Part shown: positions 49,338-59,101 of the stretch, piece by piece
Layout of the letters: each line of letters opens with the position of its first letter
Position numbering within the stretch: the first letter of the stretch is position 1
Source of the DNA: Deferribacter abyssi
Lineage (GTDB): Bacteria; Chrysiogenota; Deferribacteres; Deferribacterales; Deferribacteraceae
Assembly (NCBI RefSeq): GCF_049472655.1
Contig: NZ_JAQNCS010000009.1
Location: 1-64,000 of the forward strand
DNA: 64,000 bases
Reading direction: 5' to 3'
Position numbers and translations under genes: made by a program
Notes under the pieces: model-generated
What the model saw: the letters and a program-made list of their open reading frames with translations, nothing else
Databases searched by the model: none
Told to the model about the DNA's origin: nothing

Positions 49338-50441
49338 ATGAATGAATTCTTTATTTCAATGATTATTTTTGCATTTGCTTTTTTTAGCTCTCTTTTATAC
49401 CTTGCCAAAGGCAAAAAGAATAATCTTTTATCATATTTATTAAATCTTAATCTTGAATACATTTTAGTTGGAATAATTATTTATTATTTATCAAAAAACC
49501 TTTTCACTAATAAGTACGATTTTTTACCGTATTTAGCATTTTTAAATGTCTTTGTTGGAATATTACTTGGCTCTCAATACAAAATATCTCTTTTAAAAAC
49601 AATCAATCACCGTTTTTATATTTTTCTTTCTGTTATATACCTTTCGCACCTCTTGTTACTTTGTATAATCTTCTCATACTTTAGTAATAAATATATACCT
49701 TTATCAATTGCATTTAATGCTACTTTTCCGTTTAGCTCAATATTGCTTAGTAAACTACTAAAAAATAATAATAAAAATACATATAACAACATGGTATTAA
49801 TTTCTTTGTACCCTTTATTTTCCCTTTTTGCATATACAATTTTCTTTTCCTCAAAAATACAATATTATAACATTATCTTTACTGTTATTTTAGTTTTATC
49901 AATAATCCTTGTAATAGCCAAAACAATGCACTTTAATGATAAAAGAGTAGTATATACATTGAATTTTTTAATTGTTATGATTTTTACAGGTATTTCTATG
50001 TCAATTAAATTATCTCCACTTATGACTGGATTCTTAGCTGGATTATTAATGGCTAACATCCAGCTTGGTGATGTTTTTTTAAACACTATAAGTTTTATAG
50101 ACAAATTCATTTACATCATAATTTTTATAATTATGGGATTTTTCTTAGCATCAAGTACTAATACATTTAACTTTAATTATATACTTTTATCCCTATTAAT
50201 TTGCATATCATTTTTAATTATTCGAAAAATAGTTGCAAAGATTTTTTTTGAAAGGCTAATTTACAAAAGTACCAACACAAAAATAAATCTATCAAATATT
50301 GGTATTATTCCGGCTATAATTATTTTTGATCTTAAAATTATGAATATTACCAATTTAACAAACTATTTGGCTCCCCTTGTCATCACTTTTATAATACTTG
50401 AAATTTACAACTTTGTGGAAATGAAAAATGAAGTTAGTTAA
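49338..50441 (+). CDS. Cation/proton antiporter-like membrane protein (degenerate partner)
   Basis: A 367-residue inner-membrane protein with about 11-12 hydrophobic segments. In the middle SIAFNATFPFSSILLSKLL (residues 123-141) lines up with TIIFNATSPSTTVSIIKET of the next protein, so the two are paralogues of the CPA-type fold. The Ser/Thr-rich motif of the second protein is degenerate here, and the Asp/Glu ion-site residues are not evident. It may be a non-transporting subunit. Overlaps the next gene by 14 bp. Confidence 0.7.
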   Translation: MNEFFISMIIFAFAFFSSLLYLAKGKKNNLLSYLLNLNLEYILVGIIIYYLSKNLFTNKYDFLPYLAFLNVFVGILLGSQYKISLLKTINHRFYIFLSVIYLSHLLLLCIIFSYFSNKYIPLSIAFNATFPFSSILLSKLLKNNNKNTYNNMVLISLYPLFSLFAYTIFFSSKIQYYNIIFTVILVLSIILVIAKTMHFNDKRVVYTLNFLIVMIFTGISMSIKLSPLMTGFLAGLLMANIQLGDVFLNTISFIDKFIYIIIFIIMGFFLASSTNTFNFNYILLSLLICISFLIIRKIVAKIFFERLIYKSTNTKINLSNIGIIPAIIIFDLKIMNITNLTNYLAPLVITFIILEIYNFVEMKNEVS

Positions 50442-51648
50442 TAAACTTTTTCTTATAATTATATTAACTATAATAGCTATAATCATCAACAATACAATAA
50501 AGCTACATTATACTTTAAGTATTGGTATCTCATTTCTTATTGCCCTCATAACTGCTGAAACATTCTATCCAATAGGACTACCAAGATTATCATCCTTTCT
50601 TATAATCGGTTTAATTTTAGGCCCCTATGTATTGAATATTTTTAACAATGAGCTTTTAATAAAAACAAAATTCTTAGATTCTATCGCGCTTGGAATGATT
50701 GCTTTAGTAGCAGGATGCGAAATAGATTTTAAAAGTAACTTTAGAGATTTTCTAAATTTTGGAAAATTTACAATTATTCAAATAATAATTTTATCCATTA
50801 TTGCAGCACCACTTCTTTTTCTAATTTTCGAAATTTTCATACCTGACTTTGCCTTTATAGCGCCTGTTATTTTTCTGACAATAATTTTTAATGCCACATC
50901 TCCTTCTACCACTGTTTCAATCATAAAAGAGACAAAAGCTCAAAACACTCTTTCTTCCTTAGTTCTTACTTCAGCAATAATAAAAGACATAATCATAATA
51001 TTAATGTTTACTTCTATTCTTTCCATTTTTTCCACAAGTGGAGAAAACTCCGTATTTTCTGTTTTCTTAAAAGAAGTATATTCAAGTATACTAGGAATAG
51101 GAATAGGAATAATAATTATTTTATATATGAAGTTCATAAATATTAACAATGGTTCTTTTTTCTTACTCATATTGGTAGGAACAAGTCTCATCTCATCTGC
51201 TATTCATTTAAACAATTTGCTTATCTTTCTTTTCGCTGGTATCATTGTAAATAATTATTCTAAATATGGACACCAAATAAATGAAATTTTTGAAACAAAT
51301 TTTGAGCTCATCCTTCTTGTTTTTTTCTTCTCAGCAGGAGCTTCGATCAATCTTACTGCTTTGAAGAATATGATCTTTATAGCTATCATAGTGTTTATAT
51401 TAAGAACATTGCTTCTATATATATCTGCAAATATATCGGGTAAAATATGTAAAATTGATAAGACAGCTTCCGCGTATTCTACATTCGGTTTTATAAGTCA
51501 AGCTGGAGTGAGTATCGGTTTCACTAAGATCATCGCAGATTCATTCCAATGGGGAGTTCACTTCAGCACACTACTTTTTGCTGTTATCAGCATTAACCAA
51601 ATTATTGGCCCAATTCTTTTTAAAATATATCTCAACAAATATGAATAA
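50428..51648 (+). CDS. Cation/proton antiporter (CPA2-like)
   Basis: A 406-residue inner-membrane protein with about 12 hydrophobic segments. Family-type motifs: GLPRLSSFLIIGLILGPYVL near the start, VAGCEIDFKSNF, IIFNATSPSTTVSIIKETKA, and SQAGVSIGFTKIIAD near the end. This is typical of Na+/H+ or K+/H+ exchangers of the CPA2 superfamily. The ion cannot be read from sequence. Probably forms a unit with the upstream paralogue. Confidence 0.82.
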   Translation: MKLVNKLFLIIILTIIAIIINNTIKLHYTLSIGISFLIALITAETFYPIGLPRLSSFLIIGLILGPYVLNIFNNELLIKTKFLDSIALGMIALVAGCEIDFKSNFRDFLNFGKFTIIQIIILSIIAAPLLFLIFEIFIPDFAFIAPVIFLTIIFNATSPSTTVSIIKETKAQNTLSSLVLTSAIIKDIIIILMFTSILSIFSTSGENSVFSVFLKEVYSSILGIGIGIIIILYMKFININNGSFFLLILVGTSLISSAIHLNNLLIFLFAGIIVNNYSKYGHQINEIFETNFELILLVFFFSAGASINLTALKNMIFIAIIVFILRTLLLYISANISGKICKIDKTASAYSTFGFISQAGVSIGFTKIIADSFQWGVHFSTLLFAVISINQIIGPILFKIYLNKYE

Positions 51649-51760
51649 AGTTATATAATATTTGTTTGCTAAATAGTGCTTTATAATATAAATTAACTAT
51701 ATAGCCTATAAAATAGAAAATAAAAAATATCTATTATAAACAAAAAGTTGGGAGATCACT

Positions 51761-53230
51761 TTGAATATTAATGAACTTGTTAGGATTCATGATAAAAATC
51801 AGTTTGAAATAAAACTAGGGTATCTTATCAATAACAAAAAGAAAAATACTGAATATAGTATAAACATATATTTTTTTATCCCTAAAAACCTCGGTATAAA
51901 TAAATATACATATTCAAATCATCATTTCTTTGAAGATTTTTACAGCTACGTAAGATTAATTACACCAAAAGATTCACTGAAAAGTTTAATTTCAAGACTT
52001 AATAAACTTCATGAATTTTTAAAAAAATATAATTTTGAAATAGATAAACACTTAAACCACATAAATTATGAGCTTAAAATGACAATATGCTCTTATAGAG
52101 CCTATTTAAGAGACTTTTCTAAGAAAATTTTAAATAAAGCTAAATGTGAAAAAAAATCTATAACAGAACTTATTGAAGATATAACTACTTTTAGAGAAAT
52201 TATTAGAAAAATCTCACTCTTTTACCACAATACAAAAAACGAAAAATTAATAGATTTATTTAAATTTACAGACGAATACAGCAGTCTTTTAACCGATGTT
52301 TATCTTTTTCGTATTCTTAAACCCTTACTTTCTGAAAATAAAGTTGAATTAACAACAAAAATCAAAGATTTTCTTAAAAGAGAAATTAAATATAGAGCTG
52401 AAAATGGAATGTCTGTGGTAACCTCATGTGATGCAAACAATGAAGAACTTATATATAAATACTCAGTATATAAAAAATATTTTTACAATATACTTTTTCT
52501 ATCTCAAAAGAAAAAAGAAGATGCTACAGAACTCAGGCATTTCGCTTACGCTATTGCAGCAGGTATTGCAATGATATTTGCTACTTCAATAGCTTTTATT
52601 ACTCAGAAAAAATATGGCAATTTAACTATGTCATTTTTTGTAGCCCTTGTTATCAGCTATATGTTTAAAGATAGAATAAAAGATTTCTTTAGACAGATGT
52701 TTGATAATAAATTTATTTTTAAGAAAGTCTACGATTTTAGGAACAAAATATATGATCTTGAAAGGTTTCGACTCTTTGGTTTTTATAAAGAAAGAGTTCG
52801 TTTTATTTCTGAAAAAGATGTTCCTAAAAAAATACTTGCCACTAGATTAAAAAAAACTGACAGTAATATAACAACATGGTATTTAGGAGAAAATATTTTA
52901 AAGTATGAAAAAAAAATCAAGTTATATAACGACAAAATAATTAACTCTTTTAAAGACAAGATTGAAGGATTAAATGATATAGTACGATTCAACATTAATA
53001 AGTTTACTAAAAAAATGGATGATCCTACATTAATTTTATACACTTTCTCTAATAATTCTTTAAAAAAAGTTAAAGCCTCAAAAGTATATCACATTAATTT
53101 AGTAATTGAATTTCAATCTGAAGATAAACAATATTTTTATAAAGTAAGACTTATATTAACAAAAGATGGAATAAAAAGAATAGAAATCCCAGAATATGAC
53201 TTAACAATAGAAAATGAGCATATCATTTGA
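51761..53230 (+). CDS. Unrecognised membrane protein of 489 residues
   Basis: The start codon is TTG (51761), supported by GGGAG at 51750-51754; no ATG fits. Two hydrophobic segments near residues 260-305 (FAYAIAAGIAMIFATSIAFI, LTMSFFVALVISYMF) split the protein into two large basic, Lys/Tyr-rich soluble domains of about 255 and 185 residues. No motif or family is recognised. It follows the antiporter pair by 112 bp; the 3' end overlaps convergent murB by 8 bp. A cytoplasmic-face two-domain membrane protein is likely. Confidence 0.7.
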   Translation: MNINELVRIHDKNQFEIKLGYLINNKKKNTEYSINIYFFIPKNLGINKYTYSNHHFFEDFYSYVRLITPKDSLKSLISRLNKLHEFLKKYNFEIDKHLNHINYELKMTICSYRAYLRDFSKKILNKAKCEKKSITELIEDITTFREIIRKISLFYHNTKNEKLIDLFKFTDEYSSLLTDVYLFRILKPLLSENKVELTTKIKDFLKREIKYRAENGMSVVTSCDANNEELIYKYSVYKKYFYNILFLSQKKKEDATELRHFAYAIAAGIAMIFATSIAFITQKKYGNLTMSFFVALVISYMFKDRIKDFFRQMFDNKFIFKKVYDFRNKIYDLERFRLFGFYKERVRFISEKDVPKKILATRLKKTDSNITTWYLGENILKYEKKIKLYNDKIINSFKDKIEGLNDIVRFNINKFTKKMDDPTLILYTFSNNSLKKVKASKVYHINLVIEFQSEDKQYFYKVRLILTKDGIKRIEIPEYDLTIENEHII

Positions 53231-54086
53231 TAATTTTTACTTCAGGCTCTAAAAGTATACCAAATTTTTCATAAACAGTTGATTGTACATGATCTATTAT
53301 AGCAAGAATATCCCTTGACTTAGCATTTCCACAATTTACAATAAAATTTGCATGTTTTTCAGATACTTTGGCTCCACCTATAGAAAAACCTTTTAGTCCT
53401 GCATCTTCAATCAATCTCCCAGCATAATCTCCAGATGGTCTTTTAAAAACTGAACCACATGAAGCATACTCAAGAGGTTGTTTATTTTCTCTCTTTATAA
53501 GAATATCACTTTTAATCTTTTTCAACTCTCTAATATCACCTTTTCTTAATACAAAACTAGCACTCAAAATTACCTTATTTTTTAACCCCTTTGCATTTCT
53601 ATATGAAAAAAGGCAATTCTCCCTTTTAATAGTTACAAAACATTCTTTATCTATATCATAAACTAAACAATCAATTAAAATATCTTTAATTTCCATTCCA
53701 AAAGCACCTGCATTCATCTTAACAGCTCCACCTACAGAACCAGGAATACCGGCAAATTTTTCAAATCCAGCAATTCCGCTGTTAATAGAAAAATCTACAA
53801 GTTCTATTAAACCTACACCACAACCAGCAACTAAAACTTCTTTCTTATCAAGAATCCATCTGTTTAACAGTGCTGTTGAAATAACTACTCCATCAAACCC
53901 TTCATCCATAAAAAGAACATTCGAACCAAAGCCAATTATTTCATAAGATATTTTCTCCCTTTTTGCCCATAAAATAGCTTCAACTAATTCTCTACTTGTT
54001 ATAGGCATAATAAAATATTTTGCAGGCCCACCAACTTTATAAGTTGTATACTTAGATAAAGGTTCATTTTTGATTATCCTTATCAT
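53223..54086 (-). CDS. murB: UDP-N-acetylenolpyruvoylglucosamine reductase MurB
   Basis: A 287-residue FAD enzyme of peptidoglycan precursor synthesis. YKVGGPAKYFIMP, GFGSNVLF, AGIPGSVGGAVKMNAGAFG, YRNAKGLKNKVILS, CGSVFKRP (catalytic Ser) and a terminal LEPEVKII (catalytic Glu) are present. It is the shorter Type II-like form. ATGA overlap with the upstream phosphorylase gene and 8-bp overlap with the convergent unknown gene. Confidence 0.96.
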   Translation of the reverse strand: MIRIIKNEPLSKYTTYKVGGPAKYFIMPITSRELVEAILWAKREKISYEIIGFGSNVLFMDEGFDGVVISTALLNRWILDKKEVLVAGCGVGLIELVDFSINSGIAGFEKFAGIPGSVGGAVKMNAGAFGMEIKDILIDCLVYDIDKECFVTIKRENCLFSYRNAKGLKNKVILSASFVLRKGDIRELKKIKSDILIKRENKQPLEYASCGSVFKRPSGDYAGRLIEDAGLKGFSIGGAKVSEKHANFIVNCGNAKSRDILAIIDHVQSTVYEKFGILLEPEVKIIK

Positions 54087-54874
54087 TTGCTAATCTTTGT
54101 ATCTTTTAATGCTTTTTTACACTCACATTCCTTTTTAATTAGCTTAAGATTTTTAGTAATATTATTAACAATCAATTTTATTTTTTCATTATTTTGTCTC
54201 ATCACCTCAAGAACTTCATTAACAGTAAGTTTTTGAGTTGTTGTCCCTGCAGCATAATTAGTAACCACACTAACATTTGCATAACAGATTTCAAGTTCCC
54301 TAGCCAATACACATTCAGGAAATAGTGTCATTCCCACAATATCAGCTCCTAAATTCCTAAAAACCTTAATCTCTGCAGCAGTCTCAAGCCTTGGACCATT
54401 TGTACAAATGTACGTTCCTTTATCAAAAAAACTCTCTATTACAGCTACAACGCTTTTTATTAGCACATTTCTAAGCTCAGGACAAAATGGGTTTGTAAAA
54501 TCAATATGGTGTATATCTTCTTCATCATAATAAGTAGATTCTCTACCACTTGTAAAATCTATTGCATTATCTGGGACTAATATATCACCAGGTTTTAAAA
54601 GTTCATTAATTCCACCTACAGCAGTAAATGATATTATATGTTCTACACCAATCTCTTTAAAACCATATATATTTGCTCTGTAATTCACCTTGTGTGGAGG
54701 AATCTTATGACCCTGCCCATGTCGATTTAAAAAATAAAATTCATACATATCAAAATAAAATTTCTTATATTTGTCAGTTGGTTTTCCATAGTGGCTAACA
54801 ATTTCTATATCCTCTACAAATTCAAATCCATCAATTTCATATAAACCACTACCACCAATTATCCCTATTTTCAT
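54083..54874 (-). CDS. mtnP: S-methyl-5'-thioadenosine phosphorylase
   Basis: A 263-residue purine nucleoside phosphorylase of the MTAP type: GIIGGSGLYEIDG, NRHGQGHKIPPHKVNYRAN, FTAVGGINELLKPGDILVPD, CTNGPRLETAAEI, GADIVGMTLFPE and NYAAGTT. It cleaves methylthioadenosine to adenine in the methionine salvage pathway; MTIP (inosine) specificity cannot be fully excluded. Overlaps murB by ATGA. No other mtn genes here. Confidence 0.93.
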   Translation of the reverse strand: MKIGIIGGSGLYEIDGFEFVEDIEIVSHYGKPTDKYKKFYFDMYEFYFLNRHGQGHKIPPHKVNYRANIYGFKEIGVEHIISFTAVGGINELLKPGDILVPDNAIDFTSGRESTYYDEEDIHHIDFTNPFCPELRNVLIKSVVAVIESFFDKGTYICTNGPRLETAAEIKVFRNLGADIVGMTLFPECVLARELEICYANVSVVTNYAAGTTTQKLTVNEVLEVMRQNNEKIKLIVNNITKNLKLIKKECECKKALKDTKISK

Positions 54875-54902
54875 AAAACACCCCGCTAAGAATACAAAAA
54901 AG

Positions 54903-55514
54903 TTATTTCGGTTTTGGCAAATTCCAATTTTTTAATATTGCAAGTAGTCTTATAATAAAAACTACCATAACAGACACCAAGATACTCACCCCATCAGATA
55001 CCCCTATTTTCTTAGCTGAAATAAATAAAATACCACCCACAAGACAGGCAGAAGCATAAATTTCTTTCTGCAAAACTAAAGGGATTTCATGCTGTAACAC
55101 ATCTCTAATCATTCCGCCAAAAGTTCCTGTCATCACACCTAAAAATACAGAGCCAATCATCCCTATATTATACTCAAGCCCAATGGATGTCCCAATCACT
55201 GTAAAAATACCAAGGCCGAGGGCATCCATTATCAGTAAAAACTTGAATCTTCGTTCTATAACATAATGGAAGTAAAATGTTAATACAGATACAAGTATGG
55301 AAATGATAAGATAATTATAATCCTTAAATATAAATGGAGGTATTCTACCCACAATTATATCTCTCAAAGTCCCACCACCTACAGCAGTAACAACACCTAA
55401 AAAAGTAATCCCATAAATGTCCATTTTCTTACGTACACCAGCAATGGCACCACTTGCTGCAAAAGCAGCAGTACCAACTAAATCAAAAAAATAAATAATT
55501 TTTGGGAATGTCAA
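54903..55514 (-). CDS. TRIC-type cation channel family protein (UPF0126, YadS-like)
   Basis: A 203-residue inner-membrane protein with seven hydrophobic segments and two repeats of the family domain (FDLVGTAAFAASGAIAGVRKK and LIMDALGLGIFTVIGTSIGLE, each followed by GGTLRDIIVG or GGMIRDVLQH). Members form trimeric cation channels. Overlaps lolD by 4 bp. Confidence 0.92.
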   Translation of the reverse strand: MTFPKIIYFFDLVGTAAFAASGAIAGVRKKMDIYGITFLGVVTAVGGGTLRDIIVGRIPPFIFKDYNYLIISILVSVLTFYFHYVIERRFKFLLIMDALGLGIFTVIGTSIGLEYNIGMIGSVFLGVMTGTFGGMIRDVLQHEIPLVLQKEIYASACLVGGILFISAKKIGVSDGVSILVSVMVVFIIRLLAILKNWNLPKPK

Positions 55515-56158
55515 AGTTTCTCCATCCTCAAAGTTCTTTTAGCAACTGAAGCAATCTTTTCATCATGTGTTACAAGTATAATAGAAAGCCCTTCAGCATT
55601 TAATCTTTTAAACTCATCAATAATAATCCTACTATTATCTTTATCAAGATTCCCCGTAGGTTCATCTGCAAAAAGCACAGATGGATCATTAATCAATGCT
55701 CTAGCAATGGCAACCCTCTGCTGTTCTCCTCCGGATAATTCTTTCGGAAAATGATTTATTCTACCTTCAAGCCCCATTTTAACCAAAATTTCTTTAGCTC
55801 TACTAAAAGCATTATTTTCACTATCATTAATCATTCCTGGAATAGCAACATTTTCTAAAGCTGTAAAATCATTTAATAAATAATGAAATTGAAATACAAA
55901 ACCGAAATGTTTATTTCTAATATTGTCAAGATTTTTTCGATCATTATAAATATTTTCTCCATTAAAAAACACAAACCCCTCATCAGGTTTCTCTAATCCT
56001 CCCAAAATATGCAATAAAGTTGATTTTCCTGCTCCAGATGGTCCAACAACCGCCACAAAATCTCCCTTCTCCATCTCAAAATTAAAACCTTCTAACACTT
56101 TTATTGTAGAATTACCTTTTTTATAACTTTTATATAAACTTTTAGCTTCCAAAATCAT
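55511..56158 (-). CDS. lolD: Lipoprotein-releasing ATPase LolD
   Basis: A 215-residue ABC ATPase. Walker A GPSGAGKST, signature LSGGEQQRVAIARAL, Walker B VLFADEPTGNLD, and LVTHDEKIA. It powers release of lipoproteins from the inner membrane to the carrier LolA. Directly adjoins the LolC/E permease gene (one shared base). MacB-like ATPases share this motif set, but the neighbouring permease is LolC/E-like. Confidence 0.94.
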   Translation of the reverse strand: MILEAKSLYKSYKKGNSTIKVLEGFNFEMEKGDFVAVVGPSGAGKSTLLHILGGLEKPDEGFVFFNGENIYNDRKNLDNIRNKHFGFVFQFHYLLNDFTALENVAIPGMINDSENNAFSRAKEILVKMGLEGRINHFPKELSGGEQQRVAIARALINDPSVLFADEPTGNLDKDNSRIIIDEFKRLNAEGLSIILVTHDEKIASVAKRTLRMEKL

Positions 56159-57390
56159 TATTCATTCCTCAACAACTCAATGGGATCAAGCTTTGCTGCT
56201 TGTCTTGATGGAAAAATAGACGAAATGTAAGTAATAATAATAGCACTGACTGTCACTATCATAAACACACTTGGCATGATCTTCACTGGTATTCTATCCA
56301 TATAATAAATATCTTCAGGTAAACTGATGATTTTGTACTTCTCCAAAATAACACATATGAGATATCCAAGAATATTGCCTATTACTGTTCCCACTATTCC
56401 TATAAATAACCCCTGTTTAACAAAGACTTTTCTTATCAAAGATTCACTCGCTCCAAAAGATCTCAAAATAGCTATATCTTTTCTCTTATCCTTCACCGTC
56501 ATTGTAATCAAGCTAATAATATTAAAAGAAGCCACCACTACAATAAGAGTCAAAATTACAAACATTGCTGTCTTTTCCAACTTTAAGGCAGAAAAAAGAT
56601 TTCTGTTCATGCTAAGCCAATCTCTGGCCCAAAAAGGAAATCCTAATACTTTTTGAATTTCTTCAGCAATTATACCACTTTTATTAAAATCGACAGTTTT
56701 TACTGATAATCCGGTAACTCCTCTTTTGGTTATTTTAAAAAAATTCTTAAGATCATCTAAATACACAAAAATTAATGAATTGTTATATTCATACATACCT
56801 GTATCAAAAATAGCTATCACTTCAAAACGCTTCATTATCGGAGTAAATCCAAAAGGACCTTTTTTACCAAAAGGCGAAATTAAAACCACATCATCACCTA
56901 TAGTAACCCCCATTGTTTGCGCAAGATCCTTACCTAAAACAACTTTTGGCTTACCATCTTTTTTTGCAAGATTATATATATTTCCTTCTTTTATAAATTT
57001 ACCAAGGTTTGTAGCTTTTACTTCAAGCTCAGGAATTATACCTTTTACAGCCACCCCATTTACTACATCTCTGGTACTCACAAGCACCTGACTCATTATA
57101 AAAGGAGAAACTGCCTCAACCCCTTTAACAGCTTTTACTTTTTTTATAATATCCATCCAATTTTCAATGGGTGTTCCATCCAACTTATTTATTACAATAT
57201 GCGAATTTGCACCTACAATTTTCTCTTTTAAATTTTCAGAAAATCCTGTTAAAACGCTTGTAACTACAATGAGAGTAGCTACACCCAACACTATCCCAAC
57301 TATAGATATAAAAGAAATAAAAGACAAAACCTTTGAAGACTTTTTAGAACGCAAGTATCTATAAGCTATGAAGTTATCAATTTTGGCCAC
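56158..57390 (-). CDS. Lipoprotein-releasing permease LolC/LolE-type
   Basis: A 410-residue inner-membrane protein: N-terminal FIAYRYLRSKKSSKVLSFIS and first membrane segment, a periplasmic domain (residues 45-275), then three membrane segments near the C-terminus ending PSRQAAKLDPIELLR. This is the LolC/LolE/FtsX-type permease. One permease gene for LolD suggests a homodimeric LolF-like transporter. It lies three bases after guaA. Confidence 0.93.
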   Translation of the reverse strand: MAKIDNFIAYRYLRSKKSSKVLSFISFISIVGIVLGVATLIVVTSVLTGFSENLKEKIVGANSHIVINKLDGTPIENWMDIIKKVKAVKGVEAVSPFIMSQVLVSTRDVVNGVAVKGIIPELEVKATNLGKFIKEGNIYNLAKKDGKPKVVLGKDLAQTMGVTIGDDVVLISPFGKKGPFGFTPIMKRFEVIAIFDTGMYEYNNSLIFVYLDDLKNFFKITKRGVTGLSVKTVDFNKSGIIAEEIQKVLGFPFWARDWLSMNRNLFSALKLEKTAMFVILTLIVVVASFNIISLITMTVKDKRKDIAILRSFGASESLIRKVFVKQGLFIGIVGTVIGNILGYLICVILEKYKIISLPEDIYYMDRIPVKIMPSVFMIVTVSAIIITYISSIFPSRQAAKLDPIELLRNE

Positions 57391-57393
57391 ACA

Positions 57394-58947
57394 TCACTCC
57401 CACTCAATCGTAGCAGGTGGTTTTGAGCTTATATCATAAACTACTCTGTTTATCCCTTTTACTTCATTAATAATCCTATTCGAAATTCTAGCTAGCACAT
57501 CATAAGGAATCCTTCCCCAGTCTGCAGTCATCCCATCAAGACTTGTAACTGCTCTAAAAGCCAAAACATGTTCATATGTTCTTTCATCTCCCATTACTCC
57601 CACACTTTTAACAGGCAAAAGTACAGTAAACGCCTGCCAAATCTCCCTGTAAAGTCCTGCCTTTTTTATCTCCTCAATAGCTATAAAATCAGCATTTCTT
57701 AAAATATCAAGACGCTCCTTTGTAACACTTCCAATTACTCTTATTGCAAGTCCTGGACCAGGGAATGGATGCCTATAAACAATATCTTCAGGCAATCCTA
57801 ACTCTAAACCTACCTGTCTCACTTCATCTTTAAACAATTCTCTTAGCGGCTCAATCAATTGAAAATTCATCTTCTCTGGTAACCCACCTACATTATGATG
57901 AGTCTTTATAGTTGCAGATGGCCCTTTAAAAGATACTGATTCTATCACATCAGGATATAGTGTCCCTTGGGCCAAAAAATGGAATTTACCAAGTTTTAAA
58001 GCTTCTCTTTCAAAAATCTTTATAAATAAATTTCCAATAATTTTACGTTTTTTTTCAGGGTCTGTAATTCCTCTTAATGATTTTAAAAACTCTTCTTCAG
58101 CATCCACATATACAAGGTTTATTTTAAAGTTTTCCTTAAATGTCTTAATAACCTGTTCAGGCTCATCTTTTCTAAGCAAACCGTTATTAACAAATATACA
58201 AGTCAGCTGATCACCAATAGCTTCATGTAAAAGCACAGATACTACTGAAGAATCAACACCTCCACTTAATGCACAAAGAACCCTTTTATCACCAACAATG
58301 CTACGAATTTTTTCAATTTCATTGTGAATAAAATTTCCTGGAGTCCAAACTGGTAAACAGCTACAAATTTTTATAGCAAAATTTGCTAGAATCTTATTTC
58401 CATAATCTGTGTGAGCCACCTCTGGATGAAACTGGATCGCATAATAAGGTTTTTCTTTATGTTTCATTGCTGCAATAGGAGAATTAGCTGTAAATCCAAT
58501 CACTTCAAAATCTGATGGGATTTCCTCAAGCCTGTCCCCGTGACTCATCCAAACTTTTAATTGCCCATTATTCAAAGGAATGTCATCAAAAAGAAGATCA
58601 CTTTTTTTAACTACAAGTTCTGCATGTCCATATTCTCTTTTCTGAGACTTTGCAACAATTCCTTCAAAATGTGTACACATCAACTGCATACCATAACAGA
58701 TACCTAAAATAGGAACATTAAATTCATATATACTTTTGTCAATTATCGGTGCATTAGCATCATAAACACTTTTTGGACCACCAGAAAGTATAATCCCTTT
58801 TGGATCAAAATCCTTAATCTTATCTATACCACAATTATATGGAAAGATTTCACAATAAACTCTGCTTTCTCTTATTCTCCTCGCAATTAGTTGTGTATAT
58901 TGTGACCCAAAATCAAGAATTAAAATCTTATTTTTCAAATAATCCAT
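57394..58947 (-). CDS. guaA: GMP synthase (glutamine-hydrolysing) GuaA
   Basis: From ATG 58947 the protein has 517 residues. Glutaminase domain: ILDFGSQYTQLIARRIRE, catalytic Cys84 (GICYGMQLM), His and Glu in QFHPEV. ATP pyrophosphatase domain: CALSGGVDSSV (PP loop), then KTHHNVGGLPE and dimerisation SKPPATIEWE. It converts XMP to GMP. The open frame extends upstream to TTG 58959, which overlaps the GAGGTG ribosome-binding site. Partner guaB lies upstream. Confidence 0.97.
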   Translation of the reverse strand: MDYLKNKILILDFGSQYTQLIARRIRESRVYCEIFPYNCGIDKIKDFDPKGIILSGGPKSVYDANAPIIDKSIYEFNVPILGICYGMQLMCTHFEGIVAKSQKREYGHAELVVKKSDLLFDDIPLNNGQLKVWMSHGDRLEEIPSDFEVIGFTANSPIAAMKHKEKPYYAIQFHPEVAHTDYGNKILANFAIKICSCLPVWTPGNFIHNEIEKIRSIVGDKRVLCALSGGVDSSVVSVLLHEAIGDQLTCIFVNNGLLRKDEPEQVIKTFKENFKINLVYVDAEEEFLKSLRGITDPEKKRKIIGNLFIKIFEREALKLGKFHFLAQGTLYPDVIESVSFKGPSATIKTHHNVGGLPEKMNFQLIEPLRELFKDEVRQVGLELGLPEDIVYRHPFPGPGLAIRVIGSVTKERLDILRNADFIAIEEIKKAGLYREIWQAFTVLLPVKSVGVMGDERTYEHVLAFRAVTSLDGMTADWGRIPYDVLARISNRIINEVKGINRVVYDISSKPPATIEWE

Positions 58948-59061
58948 TTTACACCTCAAACTGATATACTTTTAACTCAAAAACGATATTGTAATTAACC
59001 TTTTAGTAATAACTGTGTTAGGAAAAAATCTCCTTTATGAATTTTAATCTCTTGTCTAAAT

Positions 59062-59090
59062 ATAGTAAATAAACAACCTCATTTTATCAA
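59062..59090 (-). promoter_or_regulatory. Possible promoter of guaA
   Basis: On the minus strand TTGATA (59085-59090), 17-bp spacer, TACTAT (59062-59067). The 154-bp spacer upstream of guaA has no guanine-riboswitch core that I can see. Confidence 0.35.
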
Positions 59091-59101
59091 CCAATACTAA
59101 T

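Noticed and set aside
58960..59101. Purine riboswitch before guaA
   Set aside because: The conserved core and loop-loop pairs of guanine riboswitches were looked for and not seen.
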